DNA of 64,000 nt from Hyphomicrobiaceae bacterium (GTDB lineage: Bacteria; Pseudomonadota; Alphaproteobacteria; Rhizobiales; Hyphomicrobiaceae): NCBI GenBank assembly GCA_002919265.1, contig PKEY01000070.1:23105-87104 (forward strand), read 5' to 3'. A program made the position numbers and the translations under genes. Positions 20,881 through 30,555 of the stretch are shown piece after piece. The notes beneath the pieces were generated by a model, which was not told where the DNA came from, ran no database searches, and worked only from the letters and a program-made list of their open reading frames with translations. Within the stretch, counting starts at the first letter, position 1. Each line of letters begins with the position of its first letter.

Positions 20881-22974
20881 TCAACCTGCAGCGTTGAAGC
20901 CGTTCACCTCGATGAGGATATTGCCAAAGTCGTCGACGCGGCAGCGCGCGCCGGGGTCGACGACCAGCGTTGCATCCATCTGTTCGACGATGGCAGGCCC
21001 CTCGAACTGCGCTCCCGCCGGGAGAAGATCACGGCGATAGATGTCAGTTTCAACCCACTCGCCGTTGAAATAGACCTTGCGCCTTCCAGTACGCGCCTCG
21101 TTTACGTCGGTCGTGACTTGTGGGCGGAACAACGACAGATCGATACGCTCACGCACTCCAATGACGGTCGTACGGACGTTCACCAGCATAGGTGACATCT
21201 CTGCGAGCGAAATTCCAAACCTGTCGATGTAATGCTGGGCAAATCGCTCACCGACCTTTTGCGGATCAAAGCCTGGGCTTTCCACGGGAAGGCGGATGAC
21301 GTGCGATTGCCCGCGGTAAAGAAGGTCCGCCTCGTGCCGAGTGACGATTTCCTTTACCTCGACTTTCTCGCGGGCAAGAAGCGCACGCCCCTCTTCAACC
21401 TGCCGCGCGAAAATACTGTCGATCTCCTTCGGATCGAGCGAGGCGAGCGGCAAGTTCACCGTCTGCACGAAATCGTGCCGCACGTCGGCCAGGATGCAGC
21501 CGAGAGCAGAGGTCAATCCCGGGAAACGAGGTACTAGCACGTGGGGAATGCCCAGCTCGCGCGCAATCGCCACCGCATGCAAAGGTCCAGCGCCACCGAA
21601 AGGCATCAGCGCAAAATCACGCGGATTATGCCCTTTTTCAATGGAAATCAGACGGATTGCACCGGCGAGCTCATTTACGGCAATGTCGAGAATTGCGGCT
21701 GCGCTCGCGACGACATCAAGGCCGAGATGCCGACCGATTTTTTCCTCGAGAATGGACGCAATTTTGTCGAGCGGTGCCGGCGCGTCCGAGCCGGTGATAG
21801 ACGTCGGGTTGATGCGCCCTAGCAAAAGATTGGCATCCGTAATCGTTGGCTCTGTGCCCCCGCGACCATAGCCGATCGGTCCCGGAAATGAGCCAGCGCT
21901 CTCCGGCCCGACGCGCAACATGCCTGCGGCGTCGATGCGCGCAATGCTGCCACCGCCCGCACCGACCGTGCTCATGTCGATCATCGGGATGCGGAGGGGC
22001 ACACCGTAGGCGAGATCCTTTTCAGCGGTGATAACCGGCTCTCCGTTGACGATCACGGCTACGTCGTAGCTGGTCCCGCCCATGTCGCCAGTGATGATAT
22101 TGGGGAAGCCAGCCGCCTTGGCGATTGCAGAGGCCGCCAGCACACCGCCTGCCGGCCCCGACATCACGGTATGCACCGCGTGCTCGCCAACCACGGAGGC
22201 AGCCATCATGCCGCCGTTGGCCTGCATCACCAGCAATTCTTTGCGGAAACCCTTCTTGGCGAGCTCGTCGGCGACGCGCTCGATATAGCGCGCCACAATC
22301 GGCCGAATAGCGCCGTGAATGGCGGCCGTGGAGCCACGCTCAAATTCCCGCATTTCACGGATGATTTCATGGCCGGCAACGACATTCTTGTTCGGCCACA
22401 GACTGCGGACAATTTCAGCGCAACGCTTTTCGTGGGTGTCGTTTGCGTAAGAGTGCAGGAAATGAATGACGACGGACTCGACATCCATTTCCAGCAGCTT
22501 TTTCACCGCCGCACGGACGTCATCTTCGTTCAGCGGCTCTACGACCCGTCCGGCGGCATCCATACGCTCGCGCACCTCGAGACGCAGCTCGCGCGGAATG
22601 AGCGCCTCGAAGGTACCCGAAAGACCGTAAGCGTAGGGCCGCGTGCGACGGCCAAGTTCAAGTACGTCCCGAAAGCCGCGAGTGGTAATCAGACCGCAAC
22701 GCGCGCCCTTGCGCTCGAGAACGGCGTTAGTACCTGCCGTCGTGCCGTGAACCAGCCAGTCGATGGCCTCGAAATCCACTCCGAGCTCGGCCAGCCCCTG
22801 CATGAAGCCGCGGGCGCGATCGTCGACGGTTGTCGGAACCTTGGCGACCCGGAATTCGCGGCGCTCCGTGTCGATCATGAGAAAGTCGGTAAAGGTTCCT
22901 CCGACATCAACGCCGATGCTGATGTTGCTCACTCTCGCCTCCGAGTCCGCGACTTCCGAATAGCATTGCATCAA
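20881..22974 (-). CDS. hydantoinase/oxoprolinase family protein, A subunit (HyuA-like)
   Basis: ISIGVDVGGTFTDFLMID, VHGTTAGTNAVLERKGARCGLITTRGFRDVLELGRRTRP, GDMGGTSYDVAVI. Confidence 0.95.
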   Translation of the reverse strand: MMQCYSEVADSEARVSNISIGVDVGGTFTDFLMIDTERREFRVAKVPTTVDDRARGFMQGLAELGVDFEAIDWLVHGTTAGTNAVLERKGARCGLITTRGFRDVLELGRRTRPYAYGLSGTFEALIPRELRLEVRERMDAAGRVVEPLNEDDVRAAVKKLLEMDVESVVIHFLHSYANDTHEKRCAEIVRSLWPNKNVVAGHEIIREMREFERGSTAAIHGAIRPIVARYIERVADELAKKGFRKELLVMQANGGMMAASVVGEHAVHTVMSGPAGGVLAASAIAKAAGFPNIITGDMGGTSYDVAVIVNGEPVITAEKDLAYGVPLRIPMIDMSTVGAGGGSIARIDAAGMLRVGPESAGSFPGPIGYGRGGTEPTITDANLLLGRINPTSITGSDAPAPLDKIASILEEKIGRHLGLDVVASAAAILDIAVNELAGAIRLISIEKGHNPRDFALMPFGGAGPLHAVAIARELGIPHVLVPRFPGLTSALGCILADVRHDFVQTVNLPLASLDPKEIDSIFARQVEEGRALLAREKVEVKEIVTRHEADLLYRGQSHVIRLPVESPGFDPQKVGERFAQHYIDRFGISLAEMSPMLVNVRTTVIGVRERIDLSLFRPQVTTDVNEARTGRRKVYFNGEWVETDIYRRDLLPAGAQFEGPAIVEQMDATLVVDPGARCRVDDFGNILIEVNGFNAAG

Positions 22975-22980
22975 AGACTT

Positions 22981-23018
22981 GAGTTTCGATTATTGAAACT
23001 CTATTCTGATTTTCGATA
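22981..23018. promoter_or_regulatory. candidate IclR operator in the hyuA-iclR divergent intergenic region
   Basis: Perfect inverted repeat GAGTTTC-gattatt-GAAACTC (22981-23001) plus TTTTCGATA (23010-23018). Confidence 0.5.
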
Positions 23019-23084
23019 ATAGACGCAGAGCCGGTCTGTTTGTCAACGGACTCGGGCGTCCTATGTCGTTGGGCGAAAGGACAA

Positions 23085-23870
23085 ATGCCGAAAAAAGATC
23101 TGCAGGACGACGAGCGCAAAAGCCCGTTTGAACGCTATTTGAGCATCATCGAGATTGTGGCGGCGGCGCACGACGGGCTGACGCTGACGGATATCGCTAA
23201 GATTGCGGATCTGCCCAAACCGACCGTTCACCGGCTGACGCGTGTCTTGCTCGATTCCGGCGCGCTTGTCGCCGAAGATCGGCGACAGAAGCAATTCCGC
23301 ATAGGCCCGCGCATTTGGCGCGTGCTTTACCTCGGGTTTGAACCCGACAGCCTCGTTCGCTATGCGCAGATGGCCTGCGACGCCGCGGCCAGTCGCTTGA
23401 AAGAGACCTGCTACATTGTACGTTTGGGGCGCACCGATGTGCGCACTGTCGCACGCGCGACGCCGGACCAGGGCTATCGTCTGCATGTCTATCCGGGGTC
23501 CGACCTGCCGATTCACGCCGCCGCTTCTGCGAAAGCAATTATTGCTTTTCAGCCTGAAAAAGAGGTGATGCGTTACATTCGCGAGCCATTGCCGCGGTTT
23601 ACACCATATACGAACACCGATGTTTCCGTGTTTCTCGCCGAACTGAAAAAGACGCGGAAACGCGGCTACGCGATTTGCGACCGCGAGATCGACGAACACG
23701 TCATGGCCTACGCGGTGCCGGTCCATCTGCCGAACGCGGGCGTGCTGTTCAGCGTGGGTGTGACAGGTCCCTGTAGCCGACTGCTGCAACACCCCGTGGC
23801 GTTCTACATTGACGGCCTCAAGGAAGCAGCCGACCAGTTCGCGCGAGCCCTGCAGACCACTCAAAGGTGA
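23085..23870 (+). CDS. IclR family transcriptional regulator
   Basis: HTH GLTLTDIAKIADLPKPTVHRLTRVLLDSGAL and IclR effector domain; ATG start at 23085 preferred over upstream TTG at 23040. Confidence 0.92.
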   Translation: MPKKDLQDDERKSPFERYLSIIEIVAAAHDGLTLTDIAKIADLPKPTVHRLTRVLLDSGALVAEDRRQKQFRIGPRIWRVLYLGFEPDSLVRYAQMACDAAASRLKETCYIVRLGRTDVRTVARATPDQGYRLHVYPGSDLPIHAAASAKAIIAFQPEKEVMRYIREPLPRFTPYTNTDVSVFLAELKKTRKRGYAICDREIDEHVMAYAVPVHLPNAGVLFSVGVTGPCSRLLQHPVAFYIDGLKEAADQFARALQTTQR

Positions 23871-23873
23871 GTT

Positions 23874-25181
23874 CTAAAACAGTGCTTTCGGCAGAACCAG
23901 GACGATCTCGGGGAACGCGATACAAATACCGATCGCCACGATCATCAGCAAAATAAACGGCGTGACCGACTTATAGATGTCCCCGAGTGAAATATTGGGA
24001 GGAACGACACCCTTCAGATAAAAAAGGTTGTATCCAAACGGCGGTGTCAGAAAACCTATTTCCATATTGATAATAAACAGGATGCCGAACCAGACTGGAT
24101 CGAAGCCCAATTTCAGAATAATTGGAACGAATACCGGGACAGTGATCATAATAATCCCAACTGTATCCAGCACCATCCCGAGCAGCAGCAAAATGACCAT
24201 CATCCCCACGAGAATGACGTAGCGGTTCACCTCGAGGCCAAGAACCATCCCCTCGATCAGACGCGCAGCTCCCATCGCCGTGTAGAAGGTCGACAAGGCG
24301 GACGCGCCAATGATGATCCAGAAGATGAGACAACTGAGGAGAAGCGTCTCATCACAGGCCTCACGGACCACCTTCCAGTTGAGCTTGCGTCGCACGCCGG
24401 CAGCGATAATCGCGCCCAGGGCGCCCACTGCAGCGGCCTCGGAAACACTGGCAAACCCGGTGAGCATGGAGCCCAGCACACCAATGACAAGCAGCACCGG
24501 AAGGATGAGCCCTTTGCTCGCGACGAGCTTTTCGCGCCAGGTAAAGCGCTCAACCGCTGAGCCACCCACCATTTCCGGCTGAAGCAGGCCGCGTACATAA
24601 ATGTAGATGGCAAAAAGAACAGCGATGAGCAGGCCCGGGAGAATACCGCCAGCATAAAGCTTGCCGATCGAGGTGCCGGCGACCAACCCGTAAATGATCA
24701 TCGTGACGCTCGGCGGAATAAGAATGCCAAGCGAACCGCCCGCAGCGATACAACCGAGCGCAATCCCCTTGTGGTAATTCCGAGCAAGCATTGCGGGGAG
24801 CGCCAGAAGCCCCATGGAAATGGTCGCCGCTCCCGAAATACCGGCCATGGCAGCGAAAATCGTGCAAATGGCGACCGTTCCAATGGCCAACCCACCGCGC
24901 ACACCGCTGAAGAAGCGGTACATAGCCTCATACAGATCGTCCGCGATCTGCGAACGCTGCAGCATAGCTGCCATAAAGATGAACAGCGGAATACCCAGAT
25001 ACTCGAAGCTCGATGCGCTCGAGAAAGCCTTGATCGGTAGCATCGACAGCGCATTCGGGCTCCAAAATCCGTAGATCATCCCGACGGTGAGCCCCCCGAG
25101 CGCGATGGCGATCGGTGCCCCGATCGCCAGGCAGAGAAACATGCTGCCGAATAGGAGAGCGGTAACGAACACTGGGTCCAT
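23874..25181 (-). CDS. TRAP transporter large permease (DctM)
   Basis: GIPLFIFMAAMLQRSQIADDLYEAMYRFFSGVRGGLAIGTVAICTIFAAMAGISGAA; multi-TM DctM. Confidence 0.96.
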   Translation of the reverse strand: MDPVFVTALLFGSMFLCLAIGAPIAIALGGLTVGMIYGFWSPNALSMLPIKAFSSASSFEYLGIPLFIFMAAMLQRSQIADDLYEAMYRFFSGVRGGLAIGTVAICTIFAAMAGISGAATISMGLLALPAMLARNYHKGIALGCIAAGGSLGILIPPSVTMIIYGLVAGTSIGKLYAGGILPGLLIAVLFAIYIYVRGLLQPEMVGGSAVERFTWREKLVASKGLILPVLLVIGVLGSMLTGFASVSEAAAVGALGAIIAAGVRRKLNWKVVREACDETLLLSCLIFWIIIGASALSTFYTAMGAARLIEGMVLGLEVNRYVILVGMMVILLLLGMVLDTVGIIMITVPVFVPIILKLGFDPVWFGILFIINMEIGFLTPPFGYNLFYLKGVVPPNISLGDIYKSVTPFILLMIVAIGICIAFPEIVLVLPKALF

Positions 25182-25184
25182 GTC

Positions 25185-25715
25185 TTAGTCCGCGCTGCGA
25201 AGGCCGTTCTGCACCAGCTTGAGGATGTGTGACAACCAAGCGAGCGATAGCAGAACTACGCCGATCGGGAGGAGCGACTTGGCAACAAATACCGGAGCCT
25301 GCCATGCTCCGGTCGCGGACACTTCGTTCATCATGTAGGACTGCCACGCAAAGCGCGTGCCGAACCACAGAAGCGTGCCGGCAAACAGAACGAATAGAAG
25401 AGAGCTGATTGTCAGGTCGACGACCGCTTTGGCGCGCGGTGGCAAACGCGTGAAAAGAATGTCGACGCGGACGAACTGGCCGCGCTGCAACGTCCACGCG
25501 CCACCAAGGAACACATAGGCGGCCAATAGCCATCCACTCAGGTCGTAAACCCAACCCCACGACATGCCGAAAAACGTTCTCGTAATCATTTCGAGAACGA
25601 TCAGCCCAGTCATGAGGAGGGTAAGCAAGGAGGCGGCTTTGCCAATCGTTTCAACTAGACGGTCGATCCAGCGGATCAAAAACTCAAGCAATGCCCCCTC
25701 CTCTGGCAATGTCAA
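25185..25715 (-). CDS. TRAP transporter small permease (DctQ)
   Basis: 4-TM DctQ-like protein adjacent to DctM. Confidence 0.9.
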   Translation of the reverse strand: MTLPEEGALLEFLIRWIDRLVETIGKAASLLTLLMTGLIVLEMITRTFFGMSWGWVYDLSGWLLAAYVFLGGAWTLQRGQFVRVDILFTRLPPRAKAVVDLTISSLLFVLFAGTLLWFGTRFAWQSYMMNEVSATGAWQAPVFVAKSLLPIGVVLLSLAWLSHILKLVQNGLRSAD

Positions 25716-25781
25716 CTCTCGCGAGGATGAGAATACGAAGCAGCTCCGGAGAACTTGGCCGAAGCTGCTCTTGCGCTAGCC

Positions 25782-26804
25782 TTAGCGCCCCAACTCGGCG
25801 AGGAACTTCTTCAAGAGCTCGACACCTCTCGCGGCCATTTGGTCCTCGTTTGCATAGGCCTCCCAAAGCTCGCGAGCTGCGACCTCCATTTTGACCCACT
25901 CCTCCTCGGGGATAACGGAAATCTGCACACCCGCTGCCTGCATTTCGCGCATCGCCTTCGCGTCTGCCATTGCGCTAAGCGCAATATAATCGAACGAGGA
26001 AGCAACGGCCGCTTCGTTCAGAATAGCCTTGATATCGTCAGGCAGCTGGTTCCAGGCCGCCATGTTGACGGCAAAGAAGTTGTTCGGCACCGGCATCGGC
26101 GACGGCTGCACGTAGTACTTGGCAACCTCGTGGTAGGAATTGTTCTTGTTCCCAGCCGGGCTCGCCCAACGCGCAGCATCGATCGCACCAGTTGCCAAGC
26201 CGGTATAGATATCGCCGCCGCCCATGAACACCGGCGTGGCGCCCATCTTCTCATACCACTTCGCCTCGAGCCCGAAGGAGCGGATCTTCAGACCTTTGAA
26301 ATCCTCGGCCGAACGGATCGGCTTTTTCGAGACGATATCCCACGGCGGAGACAGCTGCGGACCGAGATAGAAAACGCCATGCTTGGCATACGCCTCACGG
26401 ACGAGGTCGAGGAAGCCGAATTTGTAGAAGAAGTTGTAGCGTTCAATCGGCGTGCGCAGCGATCCTGGGACGCCATTCTCGAGGTTGGCGATAGGCCCGA
26501 TCTTTCCAGCGAAATAACCACCGGTCAGAACGCCCATCTCAACCATACCGGAGCCGACAGCCTCCAGGCCTTCCTGTACCGGGAAAAGCGCGCCTACGGG
26601 GAAAACCTGAAACTTGATCCGGCCGCCTGACATCTCCTCGGCCAGCTTCACGAACTTCTCTTCGAGCGCGATGTAGCCGGGTTCGCCCGGATTTAAGTTG
26701 CTCTGAATTCGCCAATTGAAATCGGCAGCCTGAGCGGCGCCAACAGCCGCAATGGCCATTACCCCCGACGCAATTACGCTCGCCACTCCCCTCAGCAATC
26801 GCAT
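25782..26804 (-). CDS. TRAP transporter substrate-binding protein (DctP)
   Basis: Signal peptide MRLLRGVASVIASGVMAIAAVGAAQAADFNWRIQSNLNPGEPGY; DctP fold; ORF extends to 26975 but signal peptide starts at 26804. Confidence 0.92.
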   Translation of the reverse strand: MRLLRGVASVIASGVMAIAAVGAAQAADFNWRIQSNLNPGEPGYIALEEKFVKLAEEMSGGRIKFQVFPVGALFPVQEGLEAVGSGMVEMGVLTGGYFAGKIGPIANLENGVPGSLRTPIERYNFFYKFGFLDLVREAYAKHGVFYLGPQLSPPWDIVSKKPIRSAEDFKGLKIRSFGLEAKWYEKMGATPVFMGGGDIYTGLATGAIDAARWASPAGNKNNSYHEVAKYYVQPSPMPVPNNFFAVNMAAWNQLPDDIKAILNEAAVASSFDYIALSAMADAKAMREMQAAGVQISVIPEEEWVKMEVAARELWEAYANEDQMAARGVELLKKFLAELGR

Positions 26805-26910
26805 AGGCACACCTTTCCTCGACAAAGACACCCCCAAATAAGGGCCAACTTCCGGCGAATACCGCACACAGCGATGCGGCTCTCCAAGAAGCTCCCAAGG
26901 CTGTGATGGA

Positions 26911-26951
26911 AGTTTCGTTTTTCGATACTTGTTTTCTGTTCCTGAAACTCT
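26911..26951. promoter_or_regulatory. candidate second IclR-type operator upstream of the TRAP operon
   Basis: GTTTCGtttttCGATAC near-palindrome plus GAAACTCT; shares TTTTCGATA and GAAACTCT with 22981-23018. Confidence 0.4.
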
Positions 26952-27145
26952 GTCACGCTGCAAACAGGGTGTCAACGGTCATACATACAGCACTCATGAC
27001 CAAGCATTGATCGTCATAACCTTATAGTGGAAGGCCAATTTCTCTGCCCCGACCAATAAATCGACCAGCGGCGATGTCTGTGCAGACGATCCCGCCTCTT
27101 CCCTGGGCGAGCTTCTCAAGCTCAAAAAATTGAAGGGGAATCGGG

Positions 27146-27808
27146 CTACGATCCCGCGCCCAGAACCGCGCGGATCAGGCGCTTTGCATCCTCACTGTCC
27201 CATTCTGCGGGTCCAGTGAGGCGGCCGATTTCGCGCCCGTCTCCGTCAATCAAAATAGTAACGGGCAGGCCGACGGCTTTGAGCTGCGAGGTAGCTCTGG
27301 TCGTGGGATCGACGTAAAGTCCGAGAGCTTTCACATCGATCTGATTAAGAAACTTCCTGGACACTTCTGCCCCACCGCGGTCCACACTGAGCGCGACGAC
27401 CTCGAAATGCTCAGAGCCTAATGCCTGCTGCAAGCGGTCGAGTGCCGGCATTTCTTTGCGACATGGTGCGCACCAAGTGGCCCAGAGATTGAGAAGCACG
27501 ACCTTGCCGCGCCAATCTGCGAGGGAGCGCTCAGCGCCAGTACCGTCAAAGAATTTGAAATCGGGCAGCGGCTCCGGCTCCTTCTTGAACACGAAGGCCG
27601 CCATGTGGCCCTTGCTCAAATCATTGGCGCCAGGGCCGCGCGGAAGCTGCCGCGGTGTCTCGGCTGCCGAGCTTCCTGAGACTGAGGTCCGCGCCGCCGT
27701 CGTCTTAACGTTGTCAGGCCGTCCTAGAGTGACGTATACCGCGCCAAATCCAATCAGCGCTGCCGCGAGAACCACGAGCAAGGATCTGGCGGTTGCTGAG
27801 TTCAGCAT
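27146..27808 (-). CDS. TlpA-like thioredoxin family protein, membrane-anchored
   Basis: MLNSATARSLLVVLAAALIGFGAVYV anchor, LLNLWATWCAPCRKEMPALDRLQ; the upstream part of the ORF overlaps argH and is rejected. Confidence 0.88.
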   Translation of the reverse strand: MLNSATARSLLVVLAAALIGFGAVYVTLGRPDNVKTTAARTSVSGSSAAETPRQLPRGPGANDLSKGHMAAFVFKKEPEPLPDFKFFDGTGAERSLADWRGKVVLLNLWATWCAPCRKEMPALDRLQQALGSEHFEVVALSVDRGGAEVSRKFLNQIDVKALGLYVDPTTRATSQLKAVGLPVTILIDGDGREIGRLTGPAEWDSEDAKRLIRAVLGAGS

Positions 27809-27871
27809 ATCGCGTACTCGGCCCTTCTTTGATTGTCGCGTCGCGAACTGAAGCCGTAGGAGCCCCGATCC

Positions 27872-29293
27872 ATGGACAACGATTCGGCCAACAACTCGGC
27901 CAACAAGATGTGGGGAGGCCGGTTTTCCATGTCGCCGGCCCAGATCATGGAGGAGATTAACGCCTCCATAGACTTCGACAAGGTTCTGGCCCCGCAAGAT
28001 ATACGCGGCTCGAAGGCGCATGCGGCAATGCTTGCCGCCCAGGGCATCATCTCGAAGGAAGATGAAGCCAGTATTCAGGCGGGCCTCGACCAGATCATGG
28101 CCGAGATTGAGGCTGGAACCTTCAAGTTCTCGCGGTCCCTTGAGGACGTGCATATGAACGTGGAGGCGCGCCTCAAGGACATCATCGGCGCGCCGGCAGG
28201 TCGGCTTCACACAGCGCGCTCGCGAAACGATCAGGTTGCGCTCGACTTCCGCCTGTACGTACGCGACCGGATCGATGAGTTCGACAGTGCTCTCGCGGGG
28301 TTGCAGCTCGCGCTGGCCCGCAAGGCGGAAGTGCATGCAGAAACGATCATGCCGGGCTTCACGCATTTGCAGCCCGCGCAGCCCGTGACCTTCGGCCATC
28401 ACCTGTTGGCCTACGTTGAGATGCTTTCGCGCGATCGTGGTCGCCTGCGGGATGCCCGAGCTCGGCTCAACGAATGCCCGCTGGGTGCAGCGGCTCTGGC
28501 CGGCACGTCTTTCCCGATAGATCGCGAAATGACAGCCCGGGCGCTTGGCTTCGACCGCCCGACGGCCAACTCGCTCGATAGCGTTTCCGATCGCGATTTC
28601 GCCCTCGAAACGCTTTCAGCGGCGAGCATCGCGGCAATGCACCTTTCGCGGCTGGCAGAAGAAATCGTCATCTGGATGACGCCGCAGTTCGGGTTCATCC
28701 GCCTGTCCGATCGCTTCACCACCGGCTCATCGATTATGCCGCAGAAGCGCAATCCCGATGCGGCCGAGCTGATCCGGGCAAAAGTTGGACGCATCGCCGC
28801 CGCGTTTCAAAGCCTCCTGATGGTAATGAAGGGGCTGCCTCTCACCTACTCGAAGGACATGCAGGAGGACAAAGAGGTCACGTTCGACGCCCTCGATAAT
28901 TTCGCTCTGGTCATCGCAGCTATGACCGGAATGGTCGAGGACATGGAGCCCAACATTGAGGCCATGCGGCGCGCCGCGAGCAGCGGCTATTCAACAGCCA
29001 CCGATCTTGCGGACTGGCTGGTGCAGCGATTAGGCGTGCCCTTCCGTGAAGCCCACCACATCACAGGGCGAATAGTTGCAGAAGCAGAGCGCCGCGGCGT
29101 CGAACTCGAGCATCTACCACTCGAGGCGATGCAAGCCATCGAGCCTCGCATCACCGCCGATGTTTACTCTGTTCTCAGCGTAGAAAACTCCGTTCGGAGC
29201 CGCACCAGTTATGGTGGAACGGCGCCACACAACGTCAGAGAAATGGCTCGTTTGTGGATAAACCGGTTGGGAGAAAATCAAATGCGAGGTTAA
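27872..29293 (+). CDS. argH: argininosuccinate lyase
   Basis: [27 protein letters not shown] signature. Confidence 0.97.
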   Translation: MDNDSANNSANKMWGGRFSMSPAQIMEEINASIDFDKVLAPQDIRGSKAHAAMLAAQGIISKEDEASIQAGLDQIMAEIEAGTFKFSRSLEDVHMNVEARLKDIIGAPAGRLHTARSRNDQVALDFRLYVRDRIDEFDSALAGLQLALARKAEVHAETIMPGFTHLQPAQPVTFGHHLLAYVEMLSRDRGRLRDARARLNECPLGAAALAGTSFPIDREMTARALGFDRPTANSLDSVSDRDFALETLSAASIAAMHLSRLAEEIVIWMTPQFGFIRLSDRFTTGSSIMPQKRNPDAAELIRAKVGRIAAAFQSLLMVMKGLPLTYSKDMQEDKEVTFDALDNFALVIAAMTGMVEDMEPNIEAMRRAASSGYSTATDLADWLVQRLGVPFREAHHITGRIVAEAERRGVELEHLPLEAMQAIEPRITADVYSVLSVENSVRSRTSYGGTAPHNVREMARLWINRLGENQMRG

Positions 29294-29351
29294 GTTGCTC
29301 CTATCCCATTGCGGGGAAAGGGATAACCGAGCTTTAGGGGGACTCGGGAGA

Positions 29352-29654
29352 ATGCGGGGTATGATCGCGGCCGGCGCCGTTTGCGCCGGTTGGTTCATGT
29401 TGTGCACCCAGAGTATCGGCGAGCCCTTCAATACCTGGACCTATTACGAATGCGTGCAGGATTGCCGGGACAATAAACCAATCGAAATGACGCTTCAGCA
29501 GTGCATCATCCTGCAGAAGTGCGATCAATATCCGCGACCGCGTCGCACCTATCAGGAATGCGTTCGATACTGTGAAGCCCAATTGGTACTGACTGGCCAG
29601 ACACTGCAACAGTGCATCGCAAAGTACGTCTGCAGCCAGTATCCGCAGAGGTAA
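29352..29654 (+). CDS. small secreted protein with duplicated Cys4 motif, unknown function
   Basis: Signal-like N terminus MRGMIAAGAVCAGWFMLCTQSIGEP; two copies of Y-x-E-C-V-x2-C...TLQQCI...C-x-QYP. Confidence 0.65.
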   Translation: MRGMIAAGAVCAGWFMLCTQSIGEPFNTWTYYECVQDCRDNKPIEMTLQQCIILQKCDQYPRPRRTYQECVRYCEAQLVLTGQTLQQCIAKYVCSQYPQR

Positions 29655-29715
29655 TGCGGACACTCATTGACGCTGCTATTCGCAGCATCGCGCGTTCGTG
29701 ATTCGACGCTAAACG

Positions 29716-30486
29716 CTAGGCCCGTACCCAGCCATTGCTCGTGAGCCGCTCTTGCGGCTGGAAACGCGTCTTGTAGCTCATCTTGCGCGAGCCCTCGATC
29801 CAATATCCGAGGTACAGGTAGGGCAAGCCAAGCTGGCGCGTGTACTCGATGTGTTCGAGGATCATGTAGGTTCCCAAGCTGCGGCGCGGCACGCTCGTAT
29901 CGTAGAAGCTGTAAACCATCGAAATGCCGTCCGAAAGCCGATCGCAAAGCGCCACCGCCGCCAGCGGCCCCGATAGCGACTCTCCGGATTCAGGACGCAC
30001 GCGATATTCGGAGAGAAACGTATCGACGATGGTGTCTTCCACCATCATGGCATAATCGAGCACCGTCATGTCGGCCATGCCGCCATCGGAATGACGGGCG
30101 TCGATATAGCTGCGGAAGAGCGCGTATTGTTCGGCGGTCGGCCGCGGTGGAATTCGCCTGACGGCAAGATCCCGATTGGCATCCATCACGCGCCTGAAGC
30201 TGCGCGAAAACTTGAACTCGTTGACGGGCACGCGCACCGAAATGCAGGACTGGCACCCCTCGCAGTAGGGCATATAGGCGACGTTCTGACTTCGACGGAA
30301 GCCGCCCTTAAGTAGATGGTCGATGAGCGCTGGCGGTTTGTCGTGCGTGAGATGCGTGAACAGCTTACGCTCCAGCCGGCCCGGCAAATATGGGCACGGC
30401 TGCGGTGCAGTCACATAGAATTCCGGAAAGTTCTTCTGCTGTTCTGTCATTCGACTGGCGTTTCGGGGCGAACGCTTGGGCTCCAT
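29716..30486 (-). CDS. bpt: arginyltransferase family / aspartate-glutamate leucyltransferase
   Basis: [84 protein letters not shown]. Confidence 0.94.
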   Translation of the reverse strand: MEPKRSPRNASRMTEQQKNFPEFYVTAPQPCPYLPGRLERKLFTHLTHDKPPALIDHLLKGGFRRSQNVAYMPYCEGCQSCISVRVPVNEFKFSRSFRRVMDANRDLAVRRIPPRPTAEQYALFRSYIDARHSDGGMADMTVLDYAMMVEDTIVDTFLSEYRVRPESGESLSGPLAAVALCDRLSDGISMVYSFYDTSVPRRSLGTYMILEHIEYTRQLGLPYLYLGYWIEGSRKMSYKTRFQPQERLTSNGWVRA

Positions 30487-30555
30487 GCTCGCAATCGTTG
30501 TATTGAGAGTAAGTGAGCTGCCCTCGCCTAATCAAGCGCGGTGACAATTGAGCCT

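Noticed and set aside
27809-28402. N-terminal 198 residues of the 418-aa minus-strand ORF 27146-28402
   Set aside because: Lies antisense to argH; the TlpA-like protein has a normal membrane-anchor start at 27808
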